Shown: one piece after another, positions 1 to 10,969 of the stretch
How positions within the stretch are numbered: the stretch's first letter is position 1
Layout of the letters: every line of letters starts with the position of its first letter
Assembly: GCA_951640195.1 (NCBI GenBank)
Contig: OX621173.1
Coordinates: 599,780-663,779 of the forward strand
Reading direction: 5' to 3'
From: Porpolomopsis calyptriformis
Lineage: Eukaryota > Basidiomycota > Agaricomycetes > Agaricales > Hygrophoraceae
DNA: 64,000 nt
The notes under the pieces: generated by a model
Databases searched by the model: none
Seen by the model: the letters and a program-made list of their open reading frames with translations, nothing else
Told to the model about the DNA's origin: nothing
Program-made: the position numbers and the translations under genes

Positions 1-150
1 CTGTATTCGCTCTCACCTAGCATGGTCATTCATCACCAATACCACAACAACTGTTATTCATCATGTGGATGCTCATTATTGCATTGTCGCATTATCATTA
101 TTGTAATATCGTAACTGTAATTCCAAATTGTACGTTTATAAGACCATTTA

Positions 151-360
151 TGAGTGGAAAATCCACTCTTTAATCGTGGGCGGCAAGAGTGGAAAAACCA
201 CTCGTATAGCAGTGTATCAGACCTGCACTTAATTGGTTTTTCCACTCTTATGCGATTGTCAAAACCACTCATCGATAAGTGGGTTTTTTGTCAGCTAACC
301 ACTTGCACACTCCACACAAGTGGTTTTGACAATTGTCAGCAAGTGGTTTGAGCAATCATT
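151..360. repeat. Cluster of short inverted CCACT/AGTGG repeats
   Basis: About 200 bp hold at least eight copies, in both orientations, of a core like AGTGGTTTT / AAAACCACT. They include the palindrome AGTGGAAAATCCACT near 153 and paired arms around ATCGATAAGT and around GCACACTCCACA. The cluster cannot be read as a gene. Such clusters can be subterminal transposase-binding repeats of a DNA transposon or a regulator-binding array. The sequence alone does not decide which. Confidence 0.5.
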
Positions 361-529
361 TACATTGACTTTAATCTGCACAGTGAACCTCTTCTGATAA
401 GTGGAGCAGAAAAATCTCAAATGCAGGACATCGAAGGTCTGAATCGATTCCTTGAAATTTCCAACAGTGGAGGAACACATTCTTGACCGAATAGCTTGTC
501 TGTTCATGTACGTCGTCTTTAAAAAGCCT

Positions 530-1460
530 GATCTATGTTTCTCGAATACAGCATTGGAAGACTTATGAAAGATGGCATCCCGCAATGCCATAAAACATAT
601 TGTTCGCTACGCTGATGAGCACAGTCGATCAGCAATCATATCTGGACAATTTGGTGGTCAAACTACCATGCACCGCCATATCCAGCGTAGACTAGTTCAG
701 TCCTCTTAAGTGTCCTTTCCATCATCAGGAATTTTGAAATATCCATCTGTGAACCCTAAGCGATGACGGATCACACCAGACAAGTTTGCAACACCTGACC
801 GCACAGGTGCAGTCTTTGCAGAATCCTTGTGAGTGTGATTTATATCCTCTGAGGTTGGTGATGGGGGGCGAGTATGTTTGTGGGGAGAATTTGGATGGAA
901 GGCAGATAAAAGTTGATTCCAGAGATCGGCAAACAGCTGTTTGCAACATTCAAGGGGGGGTGTTGGTTCATAACGCCACAACCCTAAGGCGGTCTCTTTT
1001 TCTGCAAGACAATGGCTAAGAAATAGAAATGTCTTCGAATATTGGAGGCAGTGACATACCAACTACGATGATAGTTGCCCCAAACTCCTCATACTCAATA
1101 AGTTTTGCAACAGCCCGCGCAGGCAGGTAAGGAGTTGTTGTGCCATTGGCATGATACAACATGCAAGGATCATACAAGCTCCTTCCCTTCTTTGCTCCCT
1201 GATAATTGATTAAATGGACAAATATCACCTTGTATCCCAAAATTCCACAAACATAAAAGATGTCCCCGGGATTTCCGACACCAAGATAGCTGCCACTCAT
1301 ATTAAGATAGGTGTTATCACGGAGGGTGATCTTGGACTGAGCGATATATTGAATGGGTTCTGCCGAAGGATCTTGCGTTTGTCGAACTAGGATGCTTATG
1401 GAACGAGGTAAGGATGCATGAGCTGGAGGAAATGACTGAGCTCACGTCAATGGCATCTCT
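530..1460 (-). CDS. Unrecognised gene unit, copy A (partial)
   Basis: This is copy A of a unit present three times in the window (also 2750-3700 and, inverted, 11740-12680). Two exons read well on the minus strand: one with MSGSYLGVGNPGDIF and, after an intron, AKKGRSLYDPCMLYHANGTT; the last begins after an intron near 1017-1061 and ends at 706 with KIPDDGKDT. I do not recognise the product. The C-terminal reading frame is open in all three copies, which suggests a once functional protein of recent amplification, but no convincing N-terminal exon is found. DNA similarity to copies B and C continues downstream of the stop (530-705). Confidence 0.45.
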
Positions 1461-1519
1461 GAGAAAAAGAAAGGAGTGAGTTTGACATAGGGGTACGCTT
1501 TAGCCATAAATAGACACAC

Positions 1520-2012
1520 TTTTTGTACGGAGTGAAATGTTCAAATGGTCGTGTAGCCTGCTGTATGTAGCTTATGCAGGAGGGCGTGGCCAACTTCCCG
1601 CAGCTATCTGACCGAGTCTCATCGGCAGTGCAGTGTGCGGACAGGAAGAAAATACACGCATACTACAGTCCGAGATTTCCACTACGACGTACACTTTGCG
1701 ACTTCAGGAATGGAGATGGACAACATCAAGGCGAAACTACTTACGCTGTCGATAATTAAATCGATACGAACAATTCAAACATAGAGGCTGATGCTCACGG
1801 GGCGGCATTGAGGTTCTCCTCTGGTTGGGAAAACCTGAACGGGTTCGACACCAACGTCTACTACCGTCCCGCCCGCTTGGGTCGCTCCCTTTCCATGCCA
1901 GGGCCTGTGCTTCACCAATTTCTTCTTGCGGTGCTCTCTGACCTTGTGGGCGTAGGGCCAAGGCTGAGGGCTAATCCTTTCGAATGAGTGTCCAAGAACA
2001 CGATGGTCTGTA
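1520..2012. other. Spacer between repeat unit A and the inverted-repeat arm
   Basis: No gene is supported here. A short segment with GAAGAAAATACACGCATAC near 1647 also occurs at about 3775 in the left arm, separated from unit A by unrelated sequence. This suggests unit A once shared more flank with units B and C and was later rearranged. Open frames in this stretch look like chance. Confidence 0.4.
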
Positions 2013-4470
2013 GACACTCCTCTTGGCATTGTGCAGTACAGTGTCAAGCCTTGGGAGCATATTCCCATCTAATGCTCTTCGGTCTGCTAGATCAGGAGTT
2101 ACCGAAACCCATGGCAGATGTATCCTTCACGATCCATTCATTGCATGGACGGTCACTGCCATTTACGCCAGTCTGCAAATCCTGTACATGCATCTGGTCT
2201 ATGTGATAATCTCGTGTTTCTCTAATCGATTCTTCCGCTGTTATTCTCTCATTGAAGCCGGTTCGTTCTATTTTCCCTCCCCCAGTTGCATCTCATTCTT
2301 CATGTCTACAGCCTACAAGGTTTGAACCAATAAGTCCCTCGAGTGACTAATTCTTTATTTTAGGCTGTAACCCTCAACGCCTTCCTGTGAGCGCTCTTTC
2401 TATTCTTTGGGCTCAAGCCATTCAATGCCACTTTCTTCAGTCTGGTATTGATTGACTCACAGCCTCGGGCCATGTCGCAGAGTTTGCCATACTATGCAAA
2501 GACAAGAGACCGCTTCCTATGCCTGGTCATGTCCATATGTACGTTTACATTTCGTTTCACCTGACTTCAACTGCCTAGTTTTGTTGCGCGCGATATCGTC
2601 CCACAAAGGTGAACGAAGAAGTTTAATTTTGCTTCCTGTCCAGACACACTTCGCCTACCAGCCTGTATACTTTCAAGGTATACTCTTCACTTGGCGTTGT
2701 GTGTGGTGGTGTCCTAATTACTCTTGCTTCAAAACCAACAATGAACTAGCCTGATCGATGTTTCTCGAATATGGTATTGGAAGACCATCAAAGATGGCAC
2801 CCGGCAATGCCATAAAATGCGTTATTCGCTACGCTGATGATGTGTAGTCAATCAGCAATCATATCCAGACAATTGGGTGGTCAAACTACAATGGATTCAC
2901 TGCTGTATCCAGCGTAGACCAATACACATAGCTCAGTCCTCTAAGTGTCCTCTCCGTCGTCAGGAATTTTAAAATATCCATCTCTGAACCCTAAGCGATG
3001 ACGGATCACACCAGACGAGTTTGTAACACCTGACCGCACAGGAGCAGTCTTTGCAGAATCCTTGTGAGTGTGATTTATATCCTCTGAGGTTGGTGAAGGG
3101 GGACGAGTGTGTTTGTGGGGAGAATTTGGATGGAAGGCCGATAAAAGTTGATTCCAGAGATCGGCAAACAGCTGTTTGCAACATTCAAGGGGGGGCGTTG
3201 GTTCATAACGCCACAACCCTGAGGCGGTCTCTTTTTCTGCAAGACAATGGCTAAGAAATAGAAATGTCCTCGAATATTGGAGGCAGTGACGTACCAATTA
3301 CCATGATAGTTGCCCCAAGCTCCTCATCATACTCAATAAGGTCTGCAAGAAGGATCACAGGCATGTAAGGAGTTGTTGTGCCATTGGCATGATACAACAT
3401 GGAAGGACGATACAAGCTCCTTCCTTTCTTTGCTCCCTGATAAATGATTAAATGGAAAAATATCACCTGGTATCCCAAAATTCCACAAACATAAAAGATG
3501 TCCCCGGGATTTCCGACACCTAGATGGCTGGGGCTCATATCAAGATAGGTGTTATCACGGAGGGTGATCTTGGACTGAGCGATATATTGAATGGGTTCTG
3601 CCGAAGGATCTTGTGTTTGTCGAACGAGGACGCTTATGGAATGAGGTAAGGATGCATGAGCTGGAGGAAATCAATCAAACTCACGTCAATGGCATCTCTG
3701 AGAAAAAGCAAGGAGTGACGTAGTTTCAAACTTTGACATAGGGGTAGGCCTCAGCCATAAATGGCCAACTTGAAGAAAATACACGCATACTACAACCTTT
3801 ATTTTCCAGCAGTTCCCTTTCTCCAGATTGGCATTCTCCAGGTTCCTAATAGATCAACCTTGCGATACTGGATGGAATAGACCTGCTCTCCAGGAGCGAT
3901 GAAGTTGACGAGGGTCTTGGCTCCTACGGGGGTGAGAGACAACTAACTGGCGCCAAGATATCAATTCCTTTCCCTCTCTCCTTGACATTCGTGCTATCGC
4001 AACTCACCAGGTACACTCCGACCCCTTTTCGATCCACTTCCTAGTAAGATCTGTCTTGCATATGCGCTCAATCTGACCAATCTTTGATCTGCTAAGTCGT
4101 GTTGCTAATGTGCATCTCTTTCTCTTTGCGCTTTGTTCTGCGGAAAAGTTGAGTTGTTGCTGGACAACGATGTCATCAAGGGAGTACCATCAAGGTGATC
4201 GTGCTCTGGAGAGTTTACGTTTAGGATGAGACGTCCGAGGTCAACGCCATCTCACGATTTGGGTCTCGCACCTATGTTAAGCCGTTGACCGTTAAATCAT
4301 TATTATGGCATGGCGAGGGCTGGTATATCAAGATACGAGGGCACGTAATGTAATGATTTGCAAGTGAGCGTGCGCACTACTGAGATCTCTGGGTTACCTC
4401 ACTTGACATTTGATTACCCAAGCCCTGCGCAAACCGGGACCCTCTCCCACCGCGCCCACCTAAAGAAACA
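2013..4470. repeat. Left arm of a 2.46-kb inverted repeat
   Basis: This segment matches the reverse complement of 10970-13428, with almost the same total length and the same order of landmarks. In order they are a segment starting TTGGCATTGTGC, the unknown unit B, an exon-like stretch with KTLVNFIAPGEQVYSIQYRKV on the minus strand (about 3850-3930), and the last intron and exon of eIF3c. Similarity is high from 2013 to 3760 and clearly lower from 3950 to 4470. The eIF3c terminal exon is intact in this arm and damaged in the other, so this arm is probably the original. Confidence 0.75.
2750..3700 (-). CDS. Unrecognised gene unit, copy B (partial)
   Basis: Copy B lies inside the left inverted-repeat arm. 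The minus strand reads an exon ending with IFYVCGILGYQ, an intron of about 30 nt, AKKGRSLYRPSMLYHANGTT, a second intron, and a last exon of about 100 codons from SHCLAEKETASGLWRY to KIPDDGEDT, stop at 2941. Relative to copies A and C it has a few substitutions but no break in this portion. The family is not recognised and the start is unknown. The sequence 2750-2940 beyond the stop is shared with all copies, so the repeated unit is larger than the reading frame. Confidence 0.45.
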
Positions 4471-7339
4471 AATAGAATCAGTTAAATAACGACTGCACAG
4501 ATCAAACCAAACTAGAAAAGAAAAAACAAGAAGCAAGTGTGCATACCTCCTCGCGAACTGCCCCGTGCTCGCTCATTACGACCTCTCCGTTCGCCTTGCA
4601 CTTGCTCGCCGCGTTTCTCGCCCTTCACTTCGATTCTATCATTCCAACCACTGGCCCCTCCACATTTCAGATCAAGAGCCTTTTCGTTTTGTTCTACCAT
4701 CGCTCCAACCTTTTCTGCTATCATTTGCGCCAATTGCTGCGTCCTTGAGAGCTCGATGTGATGGAAGACGACGACGGCTCCGGATTGGTCCAGCGACGCC
4801 GAAAGTTCCTCGTTCCAGATCATTTTCGACACGATCGAGGTCACCGTGCGCAGTGGAAGAGAGAACGTACGTGAGAGCAACGACAAGGACAACGTACTAT
4901 AGTGCGGCGCGTACGTAAATAAGTACGTTCGCATTCCCTGCTCTTGTATTCGCCTGCAAACAGATCGTCAGAAAAACCGCCGATATTGAACGAGATATGA
5001 AAGTACTTCGCCAACATCTCCTTCACAGACGCCGCCTCGGGCATCAAGCCCCAGATCGCAATGCTCTGAATCAAATCTCGGCATTTCTCCCACTCGCCGT
5101 CCTGTAACGCCTTGCTTGCCTGCATGATATGGTCCCTGGTACTCTCTGGAGGTCCAGTGAAAATTTGTCGGTCAGCAAAGTCCAACAAACGTCGGAACGG
5201 TTTTGAAACCGCCTTCCGCTTTTGCTCTTCCGATTCGAGGCTCGCAAGTAAAGGGATCTCGACCAACATGCTTGACACCAGAAAGGCTGCTTCGAGCAAT
5301 TCAGTGTTGATGTGCATGTGAAAAGGCAACTGCCGCTGCCTCTCGGCTTTCTCTTGTTCTGGTGTCAGGACCTGGAAGCGCTGCTGATGCACACCTTGCG
5401 CAAGCAGCTCTTTGACCCGTTGCGTCGTGAATATATCCTGAAGGGTTGCTTGCGCTTCTTTGATCAGCCCGCACCTGAACGCACATAGTCCGAGTTGCAC
5501 GACGGTACGATTGTAGAGAATTTGCGTCGCTACATCAGCAGAGTGGATGGACTCTTGAAGATGTGACATAAGTAGCATGTCTCGCGCAGTATGGAAATCG
5601 TTGTGCAAAGCGTGGTGATATATGTGGCAAAGCATTGCCCGTGTTCGGAGCAGTGAATTACCGGACTTGTATAAATGCACGCAAAGAGCGTGAATCAATC
5701 CGGACGTGGTATTTTGTGCGGCCAGTATCACGCTAGGTTTGATCTCCGAGGTCACTGCGGCAGCTTCCAATGCTTGAACAACGGCATCGGGCTGTAGAGT
5801 ATCAGGACCGGTAAGGTACACGATAAGATGGAAAACAAACTTTGGAATAGATATGCTCCAGTCGTCGCATGACGACTCTGGACAGCGGCTCGTCTTGACC
5901 CGTCGTTTCATAGAACGCCTGAGCTCGAGAAATCGTACAATAAAGGACTTTCTCGTCCTTGAGTCTGTCGACGTATTCCGTCCCATGAGGGTCGATGTTT
6001 TGTAGACTTTTCGTAAATTCATCATCCAGTCTGTCCACAAAGCTAATAATGCTCCCTCGAATACGGACAATTCCGTCACTCTCTCCGGCAGGACTGCGCT
6101 CGAGAAGTTCGTCGTAATCCTCGGTAGTTTCCTGAATAGAGTATGAGGTATTTGATGCCACGATTGAAATCAGTTGGTCCACTTCGCGTTGAGCGGCGAG
6201 CCACATGTCCAACGGCATATAGGAGGCAACAGAGGAATTATAATCGAAGCGGGAAGAGACAAGGGCAAGAAGAACACGAATACGCTGATAATTGGTAACG
6301 GCTACGTTGAGAAGCTTCTCCAGTATCCGGATTTGTTCCGCTCGGTCCGTGTTCTGCATCCTTGTCGTCAAAAAGGTATGGCTGGGTAGTCAAAAATGAT
6401 TACCTTTTTACCGCGAGCTTCCTGGACGATTTGAAGGTGCTTGAAAATGGCGTCAGCTGTGAATTGTATTGCTTTGCCACTTTTGGTGACCGTGGTGAAG
6501 TCGTCGGCGGAATCGCCATCATTAATTTCAGTAGGGCGAGCATGAGAAGATGCCTCATGTGCAACAGGGGTAACAGCAGCTGTGTATGCGCGCTCAAATG
6601 CTTCAGGGTCCTAGAAAAGATGAGCGGATTTGTTGAAAGCGAGCCGACGTGGTGGAGTACGTACCGCCTCGTATCTCTTGATTTCAGATTCGTATTCCTT
6701 GATGACTTTTTTTATCTTTTGTTTCATCGCCGTCAAGGCCTTTGCGTTGGTCGCATTCATTTTCTTGGTGGCTGCCCTCTCCTTGGCGATGGCAGCGTTC
6801 ACAGCTGTTTCAGTGCTGGAAAGGGTGCGTAAGTAAAAGGGTGGAACGGGCTCTGAGACGTTGTTTTGGCGTTGAATTAAGCGGACGAGTTTGTCAAATT
6901 CTGGGAATAGTCAGTATTATTTTATCGAGAGTACAAAATGACACGTACCATTGGAAATGGCCACCCAGTCATTAATCTTAATGGCGTTGTCCATGGCTTT
7001 GCCCGTGGCTTCCATTGCCTCCAATCGCTTCCCTTGGGCACTTTTGACGACTCGTTTGGCTTCGCCATCACTTCCTGAGTCGGAATCACTATGCCTGAAC
7101 CTCGACCCTCTCCCTACCTTGCCGTCATCCGAAAGGTCGTCATCTTCATCATCATCCGATTCAGAGCTTGAGCTCGTTTCACTCCCTGCAGTTTTTAAGA
7201 AGCGTGACAAGGCAGGCTTTGAGGTTGGTGGGGCAGGTTTTGAAGGCGCTGCATCTTCATCACCACTGGACATAAGCTCCTCTTCCGACTCCTCCGACTC
7301 GGAATCTGAATCGCCAGCTTGTCTGAAAAAACGAGACAT
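4377..7339 (-). CDS. NIP1: eIF3 subunit C (Nip1 homologue), with one frameshift
   Basis: Core subunit of translation initiation factor 3, a scaffold that binds eIF1/eIF5 and the 40S subunit. Exons by splice sites: 7339-6949, 6900-6665, 6610-6404, 6353-5841, 5791-4547, 4459-4377, encoding about 892 aa, normal for the family. The N-terminus MSRFFRQAGDSDSES is followed by an acidic Ser/Asp/Glu-rich tract. The C-terminal half has the PCI region (LPLRTVTSIVSKMIWNEE) and ends in an RG-rich tail with RFAQGLGNQ. Near 4918 the frame must shift: REC and RTYLFTYAP lie in different frames, explained by one missing base (or four) and not by an intron. Otherwise every exon joins in phase. Either a sequencing error or a real lesion in an essential gene. 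The last exon and intron lie inside the left inverted-repeat arm. The next gene starts only 99 bp away on the other strand. Confidence 0.9.
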
Positions 7340-7438
7340 GTTTGAAAGAGATAAAAATTCAGCCTAGGGTTTTGTGCAAAAAAAAAAACCGAGTGTCTAT
7401 TACGTAATTTGGCCGCAGCTATCGATAAGACCGTCGAG

Positions 7439-9822
7439 ATGGCCAACGGCGATGAAGGAAAACCTTGGTCACGACGGTATTCGCATCCACTTCGCTCTGT
7501 GCTTGTTATCGTATTCCTCTTACAGCTTACCGCCGTGTGCGCTGGACCCCTGAATGTCACCATATACGACACCCATCCACATCAAGTTGCTTATTATCCA
7601 AATCGTATTTGTAAATCGGACAGCAATTGGTTTTTTCGACTGTTCTGCTTGGAGTCATATAAACCATGGAAACGCGTATACTGGAACTCGTGCGGTCTCT
7701 CCACTATGCACCGAAGTGTCAATCATCATTCCGTGGGGCTGGACATCAATTTTTTCGGTATACTCTGTCAGTTGTACTCGTCTTCAGCACATTGACACTT
7801 CGTGCCACACAGGATCCGCTATCTGGATATACGGTTCCCCACTCAAGAGCTTACAAGCCGCTCCGGTTGACTATCGAGTCTGTGTTCATAGTGAATGTTT
7901 TGAACAGCCCGAGTGTTTCAGAGTCAACATGGAGGAAGTGTATCTCGACATCGCGGATGACTCTGACCCTGTTCCCTTCTTCGTGAAGGGGAATTTGCCG
8001 CACACACACCATCGTGTTGCCATCTCTCTCGCCGATCCCATAGACATGGAATCAGATTCTGGCATAACATTTACTCATGCCATTTACACGGTCGAAAGGC
8101 CGACAGCATGGTATGCATCTCCTTCTTACCAATAGCTCAAAATTAAGCCCAATGTCAGGCCAGTCAGCGAGGACAGTTGGCGTTTCCGCGATGTCTCCAT
8201 GTTTGACACGCATCCTGTAATGAAATTTTTTCCTCAACCTTTAACAACTGTCTGTAACCCTAACGCTTGGTTTTGCTCTGATTCCATCATTCCTTGGACT
8301 CCCAAACAACACACATCTTTTGATGGCTCTGTTACATCATACCACCTTCTACGCATTCCGAATATTGGTGAATCTTATCCATGGACTGCAACCGCGGCAT
8401 TGAGAGGTACACTTTCCTCTTGCATTCCTTCGTCTGTCATACCACCTCATGTCTATAATCACATTGTAGCCGGATCAATTGCTCTCTATGGTGCACCAAA
8501 AGACACCATTTACCCAGCTTTGGACCCGATCCCCCTTTGTGTACGCATAGACGGTGGACTGTGCGAATACATTGATTTGGAGCACGCCTACTTGAATGCT
8601 GGTAGCAATGGACCCATTCTTCTGTGGAATAACCGTGCCCTTGATCCACATCGCACCACCTATTTGTCCATTGAAGTCCCTCCAGTTAATGTCTCAGTAG
8701 GACGGCCTCATGTATTCGCATTTCATAAAATTGTATACCAGGAAGAGAAAGAATATAGCAGGTATATAGCCCTTTCCACCTCGTTCATATTCACACTCAT
8801 ACTCCAAATGCAGCCCATTCCCATCGGTGGGTACACATCAAAACATATCAGTGGACCATTCACATGGGGGTCTCAATTACGCCCCTCAAAAACGTTGTAC
8901 CCGACGGTTCATCTTCTGGTGCACCCGCTGGTTTGAGGCTTGGTCATGGCAAACAGTCGGACCCCAATCTGCTTCTCGTACATACCGGAGTACCCTTGCT
9001 GGATACCGAATAAATGAGGACCCGTTTGTTTCGTTTTCATTCCAAGGTAGGCGCTTGCGTGCGCAGCTGTGTTGACGTGCGAACAAAAGGCTGATTGGTC
9101 TCACAGGATCGGCTGTCTATGTGTACGGCGCTCCTCGCCTAGCAATATCTCAGCCAAGAGCCCATCAGCGGATCTGCCTGGATGACAAGTGCATCGACAT
9201 CGATGTTGAACATGCATATCTCAAAGCTCCCGAGTCCGTTACCTCATTTTCACCCCCCACAGACTCTAGTAAAGACCAACAAGATTCCCTGGGATCGACG
9301 GATAACTCTTCACTCAGCACAGACGCGTTATCTACTGATAACTGGAAGGACCCAGAGCTTGAGCCTGTGCTTCTGTACTATGTGGATGGCCTGGACGACC
9401 AGCTGACGCACACGATCGAACTCCGATTGGCGGCGGCAGATGATCCGTATGGTGCACCTATGACGCTTTCTGAGATAGTGTACACAAAGGTGACATACGA
9501 ATGGTGGCAGTCACGCTTGCCTCCGCCGCCGCCTGCACCTTACCCCCCTTCACCTCCCGCGTTCCCTCCGCATGCTGTTCAATGGGTCCCACGTGAATCC
9601 TTGCCGCCGACATCACCGCCGCCTGCCACTCCACAGTATTATTGGGCCATTTTCCCGTTAATGGTTGCGGCCGGTTGCTTCGTTATTTGGCGTATCTTTC
9701 AGTCTGAGAATACATCCACGTTTTACGATGATTCGACACCCAGTTATATGGCAATTCCAAGAACCACTCCGGCGGTCCCAAAAGCACATTCTGGTTCCCT
9801 CCCTCCACCTTACGCCCCATGA
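7439..9822 (+). CDS. Membrane protein with three extracellular repeat domains
   Basis: Six exons join in phase (7439-7757, 7813-8109, 8158-8406, 8470-8761, 8814-9046, 9107-9822) to give about 701 aa. The chosen ATG precedes a basic stretch and a hydrophobic segment (SVLVIVFLLQLTAVCAG), a signal peptide or anchor. Three repeats of roughly 190-220 aa follow. Each opens with a VTIYDTHP- or VSMFDTHP-like strand, has one or more Cys/Trp, and reaches a hallmark GSAIWIYGSP / GSIALYGAP / GSAVYVYGAP right after an intron. A proline-rich stalk, a membrane segment (YYWAIFPLMVAAGCFVIW) and a short Pro/Ser cytoplasmic tail end the protein. The layout matches the large Agaricomycete family of repeat-bearing single-pass surface proteins of unknown function. 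It is divergent to eIF3c with about 100 bp between the start codons. Confidence 0.75.
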
Positions 9823-9902
9823 GTGCGAATTTGCATTGTGCGTTTGGATGACATTGATTACTTTACGCAGTGTAGCACCTTGTATACTAAGAATTTTGGA
9901 AT

Positions 9903-10731
9903 CTATGCGAAATAAGAAATGTTGTACAGATTATACTGCTGCAAGAAATAAAACGGCCTATCAGGTGTGAACCTGACCTGTAGGAGTGCCAGGGAAAACA
10001 TAAGAATAAACACAAGAATAATGGCATACGGAATGGGTAATCTTCGGAATTTTGGGACTGTTGCGAGAGTCACCACACCTGCAGCAGCGGCTAAGCCGGT
10101 AAGAATCACCAGCGCACGGAATAGGCGGTGTTGAAACGGAGCCGGTTTAACTACAGGATGTCATGTCCGACAGCAAGGTTTAGAACTTAAGACAACTCAC
10201 GGTAAATATCAATTTCGGCAACGCGACCTTCAACGAGTAAACCAGATGCATCAATCAACTGGGCTGCAATGATGGACCAGGATAAATGTGGTGGAATGCG
10301 TCTGATTTGACCATTGAGGATCATCTGCCATGTCATGAAGATATTCAGAACAGGTCGACAATAAAATAATTAATACTCACAAATGTGCATCCTCTACAAA
10401 CGCCCTCTCCCATCAGCAGAGGCATGTACGGCCTCATACCGATGCTGTCCTCTGATATTTTCTGCGACTTGCTATAATTCGTCCATCTCTTGATCGTCAC
10501 CTTACTGATTGGAGCTTATTTAGACATAATCCGAAACCTAAACACATGGTGGACCTACACGTTCGGGGAAGAAGCCTGCGCATCACTTCCAGATGGTTGG
10601 GGATCAGGCATTGCAGACGGTTGGAGAGCATTTAACTCGAGCTGATCTTCGACCCCTTCAAGGGGAGGGGGTGCAGCTGTGGCTGCAGGCTGAATTGAAG
10701 CGGCGGAGGGTGTATCGAGATGAGTTGACAT
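9903..10731 (-). CDS. Small two-TM membrane protein, function unknown
   Basis: Four exons (10731-10561, 10500-10381, 10324-10201, 10150-9903) join in phase into about 220 aa. The N-terminal 57 residues are Pro/Ala/Ser-rich and acidic. A central part with RPYMPLLMGEGVCRGC and RIPPHLSWSIIAAQLID follows, then two hydrophobic segments (LVILTGLAAAAGVVTLA and a second starting PYAIILVFILMFSLALL) separated by a basic turn KFRR. The C-terminus is NLYNISYFA. No known family is recognised. It is tail to tail with the three-repeat membrane protein and sits just inside the right inverted-repeat arm. Confidence 0.65.
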
Positions 10732-10913
10732 AAATGCAAGCGAGGTTTGGGGAAGGAGGGATGGGCCTTGTTGATTCCCATTGAGAAATTGGGTTATTTA
10801 TATTGAATTTCATGACACAATTTAAATTGTCGTCGATTCAGCGGTGTATTAGATAATGTAATTACCATTTTGAGAGAAGCTGTTGCCATTTTGGGTGAGG
10901 CGTAGTCGTTACA

Positions 10914-10963
10914 ATTCCAACCCCTGGCCCATCCACATTTCAGATCAAGAGCCTTTTGTTCTA
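10914..10963 (-). pseudogene. 47-bp eIF3c exon scrap in flipped orientation
   Basis: The sequence from ATTCCAACCCCTGGCCC to AGCCTTTTG closely matches 4639-4685, inside the penultimate exon of eIF3c (residues QKALDLKCGGASGWN). It lies immediately left of the right arm, which itself begins in the following eIF3c intron, yet it points the opposite way to that arm. It is therefore a breakpoint scar and not a straight continuation of the duplicated gene end. Confidence 0.65.
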
Positions 10964-10969
10964 TATGCA

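Noticed and set aside
7554..8135. Frameshift in the first repeat of the three-repeat membrane protein
   Set aside because: The alternative frame looked plausible, but the intron at 7758-7812 in the original frame restores the GSAIWIYG motif exactly. All six exons sum to 702 codons without a shift.
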